DNA of 64,000 nt from Sipunculus nudus (Eukaryota > Annelida > Sipuncula > Golfingiida > Sipunculidae), in contig CM049306.1 in the NCBI GenBank assembly GCA_026874595.1, positions 39,804,019-39,868,018 of the forward strand, written 5' to 3'. The notes under the pieces are model-generated. The model did no database searches, was not told the origin of the DNA, and was given only the letters and a program-made list of their open reading frames with translations. Position 1 is the first letter of the stretch; every line of letters begins with the position of its first letter. Both the position numbers and the translations under genes were made by a program. Of the stretch, positions 1 to 12,622 are shown piece after piece.

Positions 1-2120
1 TCCGGCCCTGAGTAACACTGACTGAGATTTACACATGGTATGATATGAATGATTATAATACTAGCAAAACAGTACAAATGGTCTTCGTTGAGGCAAAAGC
101 ACGGGTACATGAACATAGCCTGTGGACGATAATAGAAGGATAACAGAGTCCCTCCCGTCCCTGCTGTCCAAACATTTCTTAGCACCAATCAAATTTGTTT
201 TTCATTTGAGTTGCTTTTCTTCTGGTTTATCTGCACTTATCTCATAAAAAGAACACAGTCTAATAACACATCTTCTTGGCATCCGTTTCCGCTGATGGAA
301 TTATGGCACTTAATAATACATCGACTAATAATTTGCTTCGTTGAATGCACTTGTACCTTGTTGAGCACATAGGTGTAAGGAGCAAATGATATGGATGATA
401 TGTTCAATGTGGATCCCTGATCTAAGACTAGTAGTGTGGATGTTTGGGCTATTAAGTACAGGATTAATGTTATTATACCTGTATGAATCTAACGGGTTAC
501 TATGCCATCCTTAAAATGATACGTTCACATGAGTGAATAGTTGTGGCCCTTGTGAACCTGACTAGAGCTAATGGAATTCGTCTGCTGCGTGTTCCTTTCA
601 GGCTACTAGCAAAACAAAAATGGGAAGTCAGCCCTTTCCCGTGTGTATTCCCGAACGTACTGTCACAAATATCAAAAGGTGACAGCGGAAAGGTTCGATA
701 ATGTCAACCGTAATGTTGTCTCTTACTTGCAATAACACCCACTTCAAACTCCCCCCTGTCCTTGTTTACAACAAGTATGTACTGAAATCACTCGGGAGTT
801 TCTATCCTTTCCCCCAACCTTTTGTTACACCCCTTCCACATGGCAGATGAAAATGACATGCAGCCAATTTACATTCTGAGAGTTCACATTGCATCTAACG
901 AATCCGAATCAGCCAGGCCGGTTTGAATCCTGTCGAGTAGATGGTTTCAAAATGGTTTCGGTCCAAAACGAACCAAAGACATCATAAAAATGGCGTGCGC
1001 TACAAAATGTCTGCTTATACACCAAAGACAGGACTCCTTTTTTCCCCATGGCAACAATTGATATAGACGTTCTCTCTCTCTCTCTCTTTCTAACACATTC
1101 ACACACGCACACATCAAAATACACACAGATAACACATGAACATTTTCAGAACACGAATTACCGAAAAGGATACACGGGTAGCCTTGTTGAAAGTCTAAGA
1201 GAATCAAAGATTTCCACTTTCCAGCAAAAAGATGTTTCCTAAAAGTTAGTCCAATTCTCAGAACGAGATTTACTGGCAAAAACCCACTCGCAGAGCAGGT
1301 AACTAATCCTACGTTTTATACTTTTTTATTACAAGGCTGAGCGAGCCAAAACAGGAATGTAATACCATAAACACTGCTTCTCAAATACAAAAGGGCTTTA
1401 ATTACACGATGAGAGACCTCAAGATTAAAATAAGTTTAAGGAGAGTACTTTGAAATAAATATGTGAATGTTACATAGGCGCATAGAGTCTTTTGGATCAT
1501 TACTCAATACTTTACTCAAATTCCTTACGGATTCTTGGACAATTTTCGGTACATTAGCCATTATCATCTTAGGGATCTTGTATTACGCTTAATGTCTACG
1601 TTTTCTCTAGAGGAGAAAAAAAAACTGGCAAATGTAACATTACCATAAGAGGGCAGCGTGAGGGGGTAGAAAAAATACTTGATCATAAGGTTCCACGGCT
1701 ACAGAACTTGAAAGGCAGGAAGATGATTCAGGAGAAATTATTGTGCTTCACAGAGAAGAAAATACGCAAAAGGAGCACAACCCTGAACGCAAAGCTGATA
1801 GTAACCTCTCCAAGTCCTTGACATTCAGTTTTGAGGATTAATGGACCACGTCATGGAAGCATCAGCCATGGGCCCCCGATTTACAGTGCCATATTAATAA
1901 GACATATAAAAGGAAAAAAAAGTATTTTTTATAGTCTGGTATCCCTGAATGTGGCAGTCTCATCAGACTTTTTTTTCATAAAATGCTCGGGTGAACAATA
2001 GCCCATGAGGAATGAAACATTTAATGAACTAGCGTAGGCATCATTCCACTATGATAGTCATACCAATGGCCTAATCGGTTGTTCACAGCAAAAAGTAAAC
2101 TGGAGTGCAGGGGCGTAGCC
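1..2120. other. Intergenic, no gene recognised
   Basis: No convincing exon, RNA gene or transposon was recognised here. Short open frames near 0.9-1.3 kb lie across a small CT/CA-rich simple repeat (about 1070-1110) on both strands and look non-coding. Exons of an unrecognised gene cannot be excluded. Confidence 0.5.
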
Positions 2121-2122
2121 TC

Positions 2123-2605
2123 AGACACATGACATAAGATGCTCATGCACTCTGCTCTTAAAGGGCGTAACACCATTTTCAGTGATGTCACCAACTACGT
2201 TATCTTGCAGGCTGTTCCAGACGGGTACTGCAGTGTGGATGAAAGTCCGACCGGTGGAAATGGTTCTTGATACAGGTAATGCAAGGGCATGGCAAGGCAT
2301 TGACAGGCTGGAACGAGTGGCTCTCCTGACAACATATTGTTAAGGCAGTAGAGCACGAAGGTCTGTTGGGTATATGCTGGTGTGCATTTTGTAGAAGACT
2401 GAAGCTGCTGCCACCTGACGCCTTTGATGGAGAATTGCGATTTTTAGTTTTGATCTGGCTTCATCCACATCCACGCCAATAACTCGAAGCGCGTTCCTCT
2501 GAATCGAATCCAGCAATCCAAGTGTTGTTGGGCTAGCACTCAACCATGAAAGTGACGGGTATTCCATTACACTTTGAACTTGGGCTTTGGAGAGAGTTGC
2601 TCTAC
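2123..2605 (-). pseudogene. Non-LTR retrotransposon remnant, C-terminal end of reverse transcriptase ORF
   Basis: Read on the minus strand, about 2602-2343 encodes the end of a LINE reverse transcriptase. It shows KAQVQSVMEYPSLSWLSASP followed by LLDSIQRNALRVIG, the usual thumb-region pattern after the catalytic domain. After one in-frame TAA (2340-2342) the same frame continues with an arginine-rich stretch and the typical PVWNSLQDNVV motif, ending at a stop near 2123. The catalytic YxDD region is absent and the frame is broken, so this is a dead 5'-truncated copy. The family cannot be assigned beyond the jockey/RTE/CR1-like range. Confidence 0.75.
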
Positions 2606-2678
2606 CTCTCTACTTTAGACCTCCTGGTAGTTCGGCCAGTTCATTCTTGTAACTTTTCTCTGCTCCATGGAGAGCAAA

Positions 2679-4269
2679 CACTCTAAGAAAAAAGGGTTCT
2701 TGTTGGTTGGTTCTTCCTAGAACCCACATGGTTCTGTCTAGAACTATGGTTCCAGAGGGAACCTTTTTCTCAGTGAAAAGGTTCCATCTGGCACCTCTCT
2801 GGAGGTTCTTGCCCTGATCATAACTTATAATAAGGTTCAAGATGGAAACCTTGATGTCAGTGGTGTCAATTTAACTTCAAAGGGGGGTGGTGATTCACAG
2901 GCGTGTGCATGAGAGTATATTATATATTTATATATTATAGTATAAAGTATATTTATTTACCTTTTCATTGCCTATGGAACACATGTCAGATATATTACAA
3001 TTTAGTATAGGGTTTTTAAAAAGGGTATGTTTTCAGTAGAGATTAACACAAAACCGGCTTTAAATACATGTATAATATCTCATAGTAATCTAAGAAATGG
3101 AACCAATGTATTATATTTCATTTCAGTATATAACTTTTAGTATCTGAATATCGGGGGGGGGGGGGGGGAGGTTAATTACATTGTCAATAGTTATACCAGT
3201 CATGTAGAACTTGAAAGCATTGTAAAAGGAAAATGACCGCTTTTAAACAACAGTCACCGAACAAAGTCATAATTCAGCTTTAGAGATTTAAAGTAAACAA
3301 GACAGAAAACTACACATGGAATACATTCATAACCTCCTGTATTGTATTAACATTATTACTCTCTCCTTGAAATTGTCCGAGAAATCATTTATCATACAAA
3401 AGACGTAAAAACACATCTTTGACGAAGCCTATTTTGAACCTAGCCAGTCAGTAGGACAGTTTCGAGCGTTGATTTGAAAATAATTTAACTTGGAGTTTCA
3501 ACATATGGACCTAAAGGACAAAGACAGACAGTTTAGACAAACAGTTTATTGTTATGGTGACATGTAATATACATGATATAAACTTTATCGCAGATACATC
3601 AATCAGTTACCCAGCCCTGCTTGGCTTATATGTCACCTCTCGTATAAAGACAGTAAATACATAGTGGTACACTTTAACAACAATAAACATCGTTAGAATG
3701 TAAGGGCTTTGCATTTTCTAACAGATTAAGAGAAAAGTTAATATTTTCTCTTGTTCCAAGAGCGGACAAAGTATTCTGCCAAAATCTTGCAATCACCATT
3801 CATTAAAATAAACCAATCGATCTGTTTTATCAAGAAGAGGTAATTGTGCGTAATTGCAAGATGCTTTATTAAATAGAACTGTTTGGAATGCATTGAAAGC
3901 ACACATTCAAAAATGAAGTGTTTTTACACTAGCAAAACACTGTCTAAAATACTAGGTTTTTAAACTCTTTTTAAAAAAAATGACAAAGAAAGCCAGCTGT
4001 CTTAATGTCTTCGGGTAGTCCATTCCAAACAGTAGGCGCTGAATACGTAAAAGCACGCTTACTGTAAGTTTCGTAAATTTGCGTGATAAAATGCCATCTA
4101 AAAGTACTCGCTAGTTACGGTCAGTAAGATATTCCTTAACCAGTGAGCATCTGTCCCACCAATATTGTATTTTTATGTTGAAAAATCTCAGATAAAATAT
4201 ATATCTATCATACGACATATGACGTATGATTAGTTAATATTAATGATATGATATGACATCCCAGACTAC

Positions 4270-4321
<52 letters not shown>

Positions 4322-4492
4322 CTTTCATTAACAAGTGGTTCCAGGAAGAACCCCTCTGTAGGGTTCTCAGAAGCACCCATTATCACCGAAACATATAGAA
4401 CCCTTAGGGTTCCCCAAAGAAGAACCCTGAATAGAGGGTTCTACCTATAGAACCTATAAGTGTTCTTCATGTAACACTTTTTTCTAAGAGTG
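2679..4492. mobile_element. Possible DNA transposon with GGTTCT/AGAACC-rich terminal arms
   Basis: The left end reads CACTCTAAGAAAAAAG (from 2679) and the right end is the near-complement CTTTTTTCTAAGAGTG (with intervening bases, ending 4492), giving imperfect terminal inverted repeats of about 15 bp. Both ends run into about 150-170 bp full of GGTTCT and AGAACC words (2690-2810 and 4330-4465), a pattern common in animal non-autonomous DNA elements. The interior is AT-rich, includes a poly-G run (about 3153-3168) and an (AT)n tract, and has no transposase frame. No clear target duplication was seen. Two separate small MITEs would be an alternative reading. Confidence 0.45.
4274..4320. repeat. 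(AT)n microsatellite
   Basis: Perfect AT dinucleotide run of about 47 bp, just inside the right arm of the candidate element ending at 4492. Confidence 0.95.
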
Positions 4493-5869
4493 AACAAGCT
4501 AGGTTATTATTTCTACATTTGCCTACCGTGCGTGACCTTGCAGTGCTCATGCATCCCCGGAAGGAGAGAGCACATCCTTGTGGTAAATACTGTGGGTGTT
4601 AGCGCAAAAGGCGGTTAGTACGAAACGGTCACAAGTCCAGCGCCCTAGATATTACGCCACCACACAATAACGACAGAAATGGAAATATACAGAAATAATT
4701 GTGTCTCCAGGTTAAACATGATTCTGATAGTTTAAAAAAAAACGTATTCGGACCCAAGCTGGCCATTAGGTAAAGATATTTAAATAAGGAAAAAAAAAAA
4801 AAGAAACAGTTCAAATTATGTCGAAAGTATGGCATTAAAGAAGATACCACTTATGTTAAACAGGGCTTATCTTTGGCGATCTACAGTTAAGTCCTATACG
4901 AAAAGCAAAAAAAAAAAAAATAATAAATAAATAAATAAAAAAAAACATAATAATTCCTGTGTTACAAACTGACATTCAGTGTCATCCACATTTAATTTAA
5001 TGAAGTCAGTAACAAGAATGATCACACACCCTCCTTGCGGAGGCGACAAACCAATAGCCCGGGTCATCAAAATTAGGTCAGTGAATGTGAACAGCCATTA
5101 AAAACATGAGTTCATCATTTATAAAAAGGGACATAAATATGGATTTTATTTTGGATGGTAATGGACATTGGATACAATGGATCTGTTTTAAAAGATTCCT
5201 CGAATACTTCCAGGCTTTTAATTCAGTGAGCGGGTCTAAGTACAAAAAAAAAAGATAGTATACTGGGTGCATTGTTGAAGTAATAAAAGCAGCCTCGAAA
5301 GGTTTTCCCTGGGGCTTTGTCAATTTGCGACAGTTAACGACAGTGAAAAAGCTCTTGGCCATAAGGCGTTTGTATTGTTCTTTACATTTTACGGAGACTA
5401 TGCTAAAACATTAATGCGAGCAAGTTACTTACTCATAAAGGCTTACTCTGACAACCTTGCTTTTAAATTCCGTGGATTCCCGCTGGATTGTCTCGCAGAT
5501 AAGTCCTACCAGACGGTCCACTGGGGATAAAATGGTCTGAGCTGCACATCCCGAGTTATTATGGAACTCACACTCGAAATATTGCATTAACCTCAGTTCT
5601 CTTTATGATTAATTATTCACAGTTACATCTGCCACAATATAAAAATTCTCTCTCCTCAGGACGGTATTCCACAGGTATAAAATGAAAACTGTGAACAAGT
5701 AAGGAAACAGGATTTGTTACGCCCTTGTGATTTTTTTCTAACGAAGAAGGGTCTGAATGATTTAACTCCCCCTGATGTCTCCTGATACCTGGCGTGTGCG
5801 GACGTAAACGATGTCTTGTTATTTCAAATATGCCAAACAGTATGTTCACTTAACTGCATGATGACTTGG

Positions 5870-5871
<2 letters not shown>
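4493..5871. other. Intergenic, no gene recognised
   Basis: AT-rich sequence with poly-A runs (around 4790, 4905-4945). The open frames are short and show no recognisable domain. Confidence 0.5.

Positions 5872-5947
<76 letters not shown>
5872..5947. repeat. Compound (CT)n(TA)n microsatellite
   Basis: About 35 bp of CT repeats pass directly into about 40 bp of TA repeats. Open frames crossing it are low-complexity artefacts. Confidence 0.95.
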
Positions 5948-5950
<3 letters not shown>

Positions 5951-6339
5951 TTTGATTTAGGAAGAAGAGGTCAAGACCTTTCGAACCGCAACAAATTGAG
6001 CTTTTATAAAAAAAATAGGTCAGAAATGTGGATATCAACAGACACAGGCTGCTTGTTTTGTTTGCATCAACGTATTTATAATATGCGGGGGCCCGCAAAA
6101 ATAATCAAAACAAATTCAACAAGGGCATCTTGTGGCAAGCCAGAGTTTGCATAAGGCGTGTTGCAACAAGTGACTTTTCCACAGGCACTCGTTTCCAGCA
6201 CTACAATGGCCTAGAAACCGTAAACACATTGAGTATGGGCGATATACCAGTTATAAAAGAACAAGGTAATGAACTCCACCGCTACGCGGGCAAGACAACT
6301 TTTTTTCACAAGTCCGAATTCCGGAGAATTATCCTCTTC

Positions 6340-6471
6340 TCAAGCATGATCACGCGCCTTTTTGTTGAAAACATCTTTAGTTACAAGATTAAACTTCCAA
6401 ATATAAAAGTTCCCCACACTAACCGCGAATTCCAGCACGTTTATTTCAGCTGCGACACCGTCATTTGTCAT
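6340..6471 (-). CDS. Hypothetical 43-residue ORF, left arm of the inverted repeat
   Basis: An ATG about 20 bp from the ETS-CRE motif opens a 43-codon frame starting MTNDGVAAEINVLEFAV and ending at TGA (6342-6340). The right arm has a frame of the same length with the same ends, read in the opposite direction. A GTTAGT after the codons for EFA could be a splice donor, so this may be a first coding exon. No family was recognised and there is no proof of expression. Confidence 0.25.
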   Translation of the reverse strand: MTNDGVAAEINVLEFAVSVGNFYIWKFNLVTKDVFNKKARDHA

Positions 6472-6489
6472 GTATACATTTCCTAGTTG

Positions 6490-6744
6490 CGGAAGTTGAC
6501 GTCATCCCGGGCTTAATGTATGTTATGGTTAAAGAACAGACGTTAATGTATACAAAACAAGTGATATAATGGTCCTAGTTGTGTTTGCATGCCATGCCCA
6601 CTGATTTTCAACTTCATTGACGATTTGACAGCTGTTTGAATTGTGCGCCTAAAAGAGATGTAGAAAACGACTGGTACCATGCAGCCAATCACAGACGCCA
6701 GCTCAAGGGGAAATCCATTCAGCCCGGGGTGACGTCAACTTCCG
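6490..6744. promoter_or_regulatory. Candidate bidirectional promoter with paired ETS-CRE sites
   Basis: CGGAAGTTGACGTCA occurs at 6490-6504 and in inverse orientation at 6730-6744, with a CCAAT box at 6685-6689 between them. ETS plus CRE plus CCAAT is a familiar composition of CpG-type core promoters in animals. Transcription outward on both strands would meet the two short ORFs almost at once. This is inferred from motifs only. Confidence 0.35.
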
Positions 6745-6762
6745 CAACTAGTAAATGTATAC

Positions 6763-6894
6763 ATGACAAATGACGGTGTCGCAGCTTGGAAAAACGTGCT
6801 GGAATTCGCGGTTAGTGTGGGGAACTTTTATATTTGGAAGTTTAATCTTGTAACTAAAGATGTTTTCAACAAAAAGGCGCGTGATCATGCTTGA
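6763..6894 (+). CDS. Hypothetical 43-residue ORF, right arm of the inverted repeat
   Basis: Mirror copy of the 6340-6471 frame. It starts MTNDGVAAWKNVLEFAV, has the same length and the same TGA, and differs by about three adjacent residues (WK in place of EI). Both copies stay open, which is mildly suggestive of coding but could simply reflect recent duplication. No known domain. Confidence 0.25.
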   Translation: MTNDGVAAWKNVLEFAVSVGNFYIWKFNLVTKDVFNKKARDHA

Positions 6895-7056
6895 GAAGCG
6901 GATAATTCTCCGGAATTCGGACTTGTGAAAAAAAAGTTGTCTTGCCCGCGTAGCGGTGGAGTTCATTACCTTGTTCTTTTATAACTGGTATATCACCCAT
7001 ACTCAATGTGTTTACGGTTTCTAGGCCATTGTAGTGCTGGAAACGAGTGCCTGTGG

Positions 7057-9282
7057 ACTTTTCTATCACCGCACATATGCAACCTGCCACCTTAGGTTAC
7101 ATGTTTTTACCGTTTGTCAACATTGCTGTGCTTACAAACACGTTGTTGATAAATAAGTTCACACATCCTTCAAGGAGGCGTTATTAGCACTTTTCATAAC
7201 AAGAATGACCTTTAGATTATTAATATACACAGAGGAAGCCAGAAATCACAAACATTCTTTTCAAAAGGTAGGTGAACTAACTTCTTCAATTAAAGGAATT
7301 AAAACTAACCCTTATATTTAGGACTTTTAATGCTGATATTGATTAAATCTGATTGATAAGAGAAGCTTTCCAACAATGTTCTAGCAAGTCAAATTAACCA
7401 GTTACTGTAGCAACCAAATATGATAAATATAACCCTAAACCTAAAAAAATAGGCTGTTTGTCTGGTTTTGTGAACGTATCATTATTGTTTGAACACCTAT
7501 ATCCAAATTCGATGGAAAAGTGTTTTAAATCAATAATAGACCCCAATGGAGTGAACATTATTTTAAACCTGGTACCCTGATCTTTATTTAATAATTATTA
7601 AAAAAAATTATAGAATGAACAAATTTCATTTTTAGGGTAGATAGAAACAAGATAGATGAAAAACAAAATAAAAACGTTTTAAATAACGTATATTAATATC
7701 AGTCCAATAAAAGCGGTTTTTTGTTACTGGGGGCTTAAAATAGTGTACCTTTAAAAAATTTAATTTTTTTTAAAAAGAATGTTACAAAATCATGTGAAAA
7801 TGAGTGAAAAATACAAATTATGTTTATCATAAGAAAGATCACTGTACCTAGTATAAAATAATGTATACTTTATGGGGTCTTCTATGAATATAAACCACTT
7901 TTGGATTGATCTTATATATAGGGGTTTTAGACGGTAATGATACCTTAATACATGTACTTTCGGCATTCCTTCTCGTTATATAAACTTATTGCTAATGCTA
8001 ACCGGTGAACTTGTCCTGACTGACGACTGCGTAATTTTGTTTGCAACCATTCATAGCATTATATTGAATAAAACTCAAAACTTACAGTAATTTAATCCCC
8101 CATATGTTATTCATATAAAATATACAGTTATAGAAAATTTTCTAATTATAGATCTCGAGAAGGCGTTGTGCAGATTGCTTGCGTGATTTGTTAAGGAGCT
8201 GTCAGTACCGCCATGGGCACCTCCCACTCCGCAGTATGGTAACACACGAGGAACCCCCACGTGACTTGAAGTCCGAGGTTTTAAAGAAAGCCCAGTATAT
8301 CTCCCAATGACATCATAAATTCTCAGAAAACATTAACCAATCCCACTGGCAGCGATTAAGGACTCAAGTGCGGATTTGGGTTCGAGTCCGATCTCGACTC
8401 TACATTTTTCAGGGACTTGGACTTGGTTTACATTCTGGACACAGACTTGTACTCGGACTCGGAGTTAAGGACTTGGGGGAGACCTGACCGAGTCCATCTC
8501 GGGCTCATTAGAAAACAATCTGCACAGGACTCAGACTTGGCCTCGGGTTCTAAATGACTCTGGCTCGAAGAAGGTGAATTTCAAAGACCGGAAGAATGAA
8601 ATGGACTCGACTATATCAATGCCCATCAAAATCCCAGTATTCACATCCCCGTATTACCTATATTAAATAGAAAAGGATGTCAAATATGTTATTTCCTTAT
8701 ACTTTCATTTTAGTTCGTGATTAAAACCCTGATAATAGCATATAATTCGAGGAGACGTATTTGTGCGCCGTTGCATGGCGGTCATGCAATGGAATGTATG
8801 AACCAGTGGTGACGCTGTGATCCACTTATTTATTACCTGGGAAACCACTTCATTATAGATACGGATAAATAGATGACGCTTTTTTTGCCGTCTCAGACTA
8901 AAAGCAGTTCTGTACTCAGAGTCTGCCATACCGGTTAAATCTCACAACAGCCTATAACGATTAAGGATATTGTACGATTAATTGATGTGACTGTGCTGGT
9001 CGCACTATCTGGCAATACTCAAGATATCTTCCTTTGAATTAGGTTCGGATTCGTCATAATAGACAATAATGTCTCTTTATCCTGAATAATTAAATATTAG
9101 GCATTAATTCCTACATTTGGTTTTATCAGAGACATGCAGCATATCATGTTCTCAGAATACATCTACCACAAAACAGCAAACACAATGAATTGCCATGGAT
9201 AATCTAAATCTGTATATAAATCGGAGGAAAGGAGGTCTCTAGAAACTAGACCACAGAGTATATTAATTATTTCATGAGTTCA

Positions 9283-9323
<41 letters not shown>

Positions 9324-10704
9324 TGTCACTATATACTTATAAAAACTATAGCAAGCGGATATACTTACTTAAAAAAGGTGTTTTGCTTACTACTGCTCTG
9401 TTGAAATAAGTAAAAGGTAATCCAAAGGGAAAACTTAGACAGACCTTTAGCAAAGGAGCTGTAGTTACTTGTAAAAGGTATTTTCAAGTCTGCCTCATGT
9501 TAAAAATGTACTAGAAGAACATTTAATAGAAATGAATACCCTGCTATATACGCTGAGTAAAGAAACACTCATGCCCGTTAAAATATCAGTGAATCTGTCC
9601 TACCCCCTAGTCTATATATATTAACTATATAGTTTACTCATTTCTAAATGTTGAATAAAAAATATGTAAATATCAGTATGCACTAGAGAGGAACAGTTAG
9701 ACCTAGAACAGAGTCATATAGATCATAGTTGTATGAACACTATTGAAAACATAATAGGTTTTCTTAGGCAGGCGTTTGCAGTGCGTGAGAGAGAAAATTA
9801 AAATTCATGTGAGGACAATGTAACGTACTTAACAAGACAGATCTACATTTAAACAATTATTATACTGAAATATATCAACAAAACTTTAAACTATCGATAT
9901 GAAAGTATTGACACTTGGTACAGTCGTAGTTCACATGTAACAGCGTGAACTTAGGAAAAATATTTATCCTTTGATAAAGCAATTTCATTCAAACTAATAT
10001 CATATTCTTTCATCTTTGTGAGTGCTACTTAAACTTTTGGAAAAAAATGCTAAAATAGATGGCCGTAACCTTATGTAAAATTGTAAAAAAGATCGTTAAA
10101 TGTTATATGTTTCTAAAACCTGGTCTTGCCTTAAACAAATTGTAAAAATATAAATAATAATTCCCCTGCATGACATTCCTATGATCCATTGTGTTATTAT
10201 TTATCAGATTCATCTTTGCCAAAATGTCTTTTTTTCACTTATATGCTCATAAATGTATCATGATTTGGCGATATACCCATATCTCAAGTGTGAAAAGTTG
10301 AAAGTAAAAATGTGAACATAACAACTGTCTAGAGGCAAGTTCAGAGTGTTGGAGTCAGTCTTAATTCGAAATTGTGAAAAAAATCAGCTTTCATTCGGAC
10401 ATCTCACATGCATTTCATCAACTTTGTCATATAATGGTGACACATGCCAACCTGTATCACAAAGTTCACATACAGAAATTATATAAACTGAAGACCTTTA
10501 AAATTATTATTGTGTCACTTTTGCCTAGGGCATAACCTTAAAAGCCCCTTATTCTCATCATTCTCCGGCTGATTACTTAATGGATGTACAATCATGCGCC
10601 GGCCGTCCAGCCACGATTACCTTGATGCAGTGCTGCTTATTAAAGACAACCAGGCACATGTATCTTGATATGTTGATATGTGCTGTATAACCAAATCTAA
10701 ACTT
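7057..10704. other. Intergenic, no gene recognised
   Basis: AT-rich non-coding DNA. The only clear structure is a (TG)n microsatellite at about 9290-9326. The stretch 8380-8570 is rich in GGACTCGG-like words, probably decayed simple repeat. No exon with recognisable protein similarity was found. Confidence 0.5.
9290..9326. repeat. (TG)n microsatellite
   Basis: GT dinucleotide run of about 35 bp preceded by a short AT run and followed by GCGCGTGT. Confidence 0.95.
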
Positions 10705-10836
10705 TAAATAGAGGTTTTAAGGAGCAAATGAGGGATTCCATTTTAATCTGTCTGAAATAAATAAGCAAATCAGGGGTTTCAATAATCAGTTCGAAACAAT
10801 TAAGCTAATTCATTCCATTAAATAACTGAGGGATTC

Positions 10837-12489
10837 CAGTGGCGGATCCAGAGGGGGAGCTTTGGGGGCTGAAGCCCCCCCCCCACTAAACCACTGTTTT
10901 AGGGCTTTTTATCAGAGAAATATGTATATCTATGCGTTATGTCCTTAAGTCATTTGCATTATTTTATATATAATTGCCACATAGCATTAAAAAACGGCCA
11001 TTCAACAACAACAAAGAAACTGGGGAAAAATGGAACTAAAAGTGTGTGTGTGCAATGCCTATATCTCTTTATATATTTTAGGAGAATAAATTGGAATACC
11101 CACAATGGATGCAGACAATAACATTTCTATCCAAATTAATTCTACGCCGTTTATGTAGAATGTTGCTCTTAAGGCTTCGACATCTTGAACGACATTTTTC
11201 AAGTGGCCTTGTTTTGGAAAATACATGCACTCTTGATCGATTTGAACTGAATGATATTATATTTTCGTTCAGTTAAAACACAGTAAACAGTGTATGTGTA
11301 TGCATGGTTTTTCTTATGGTTGCAGAATTAAGCTCTGAAAAAGTGCTGGCTTGTCATTAATAACATGTAAATGATTAATGACTAAGATTGGGCTGTATAT
11401 ATATCCGTTTGAATTTTCGTAGTCGAACACTTTGTTGGACGTTTATGGTGAAAAGAACAACTTTTCAAAATGTGACGGGAAAATTATTATACCCACAGCA
11501 TTAATTTATGAATATTTCTTATCGATCAGCAATGCAGTTATCGATGGTGCATAAATATATACTGGATAACAAATGCTGTATAATACATCAAGACGTACAC
11601 GCAGGGATCAAAATTAAGCTCTTTAATATAGTAGCCGCACACAGGGACCAGTAATTCAAGCTACTGGTTATTCAAAATAATCTCGAATGAGTAAAATCAA
11701 CTTGAAATTCAGCTGTAGTTCGAGTATATAATTAATTATGATGGGGAATCGGTTTGCGTCACATTAATATTTACATGATTCAATGTTGCTTATTACTTTT
11801 GAATTTTAACGTTTGCATTTATTTTATGAATGGGTAAACTTGGTTTTGATAAAATAGAGGAATGCTTATAGATGGGTCCTTGCGTGCCTGTGCTCGGTTT
11901 TAATTTTTCTCTCCTTTGATATGAACACAAATGATAATTGAAAGGGCATGCAAAGGTTATATGGGGTTGGGTATATAACTGCTCCCTCTTTACAACTCAA
12001 GTTTTCAAAATATGCAAAAACTGTATGAAGTTATATGCAAATTTGCAAAAAAAAGTCTTTTCATACATAAGGATCACGATGAGGCTTTTTTTTTTGTTCA
12101 TTTGTATGCACTGGTATTTGTGTAATTTTACCCAACTAAAGAGCAGCTATCATAAGTTATATACATGCATGCGTGTTTTTACTGATTAATATATTCCATC
12201 AAGCCTGCATTTATAACACATACTGGAGGTTATCTTAATCAAGAAAAGGTTGCTACTTTATCATATATTGCGCCAAATTATTTAGCTGTTATGCTTTTTG
12301 TAATTTATTCAGTATTCCTGCCTGTCAAGCATTGTACAGGAGTATACAGCGGATGAGCCAGTTTGCAATTACTTCCGAAATATATTTTTAAATAAAATTA
12401 CCAATAATCATAATATGAAATTTTTTTTACTTTTGAGTCTACATTTACGTTTCGTCCAAACATTGCCCATTTTTTTACACTTCTAAATA

Positions 12490-12543
<54 letters not shown>

Positions 12544-12622
12544 TTGCACTTTATCTGTATCAAATTAAAACCAGTTTCTGATCCTAGCCCCCCCCTGTTG
12601 AAAAATCCTGGATCCGCCCCTG
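10837..12622. mobile_element. hAT-like non-autonomous DNA transposon inserted in the minisatellite
   Basis: The left end is CAGTGGCGGATCC and the right end GGATCCGCCCCTG, inverted repeats matching at 12 of 13 positions. Both ends continue into G- or C-runs (10878-10887; 12589-12596). GATTC flanks both sides (10832-10836 and 12623-12627), but the minisatellite itself contains GATTC, so the length of any target duplication is uncertain; hAT elements normally make 8 bp. CAGNGGCGGATCC termini are typical of hAT-type elements of marine animals. The 1.79-kb interior is AT-rich with only short ORFs and no transposase seen. Confidence 0.7.
12490..12537. repeat. (TA)n microsatellite
   Basis: About 47 bp of TA repeats near the right end of the hAT-like element. 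Confidence 0.95.

Larger units (their letters stand above)
6179..7056. repeat. Long inverted repeat, about 335-bp arms with 207-bp spacer
   Basis: The left arm 6179-6513 is matched in reverse complement by 6721-7056 with only scattered differences; the spacer is 6514-6720. The homology starts abruptly at CCACAGGCACTCG (left) and its complement (right). Each arm's inner end has CGGAAGTTGACGTCA (6490-6504, and in reverse 6730-6744), an ETS site next to a perfect CRE. The spacer has a CCAAT box (6685-6689). It could be a fold-back transposon or an inverted duplication of a promoter plus first exon; no target duplication was found. Confidence 0.85.
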
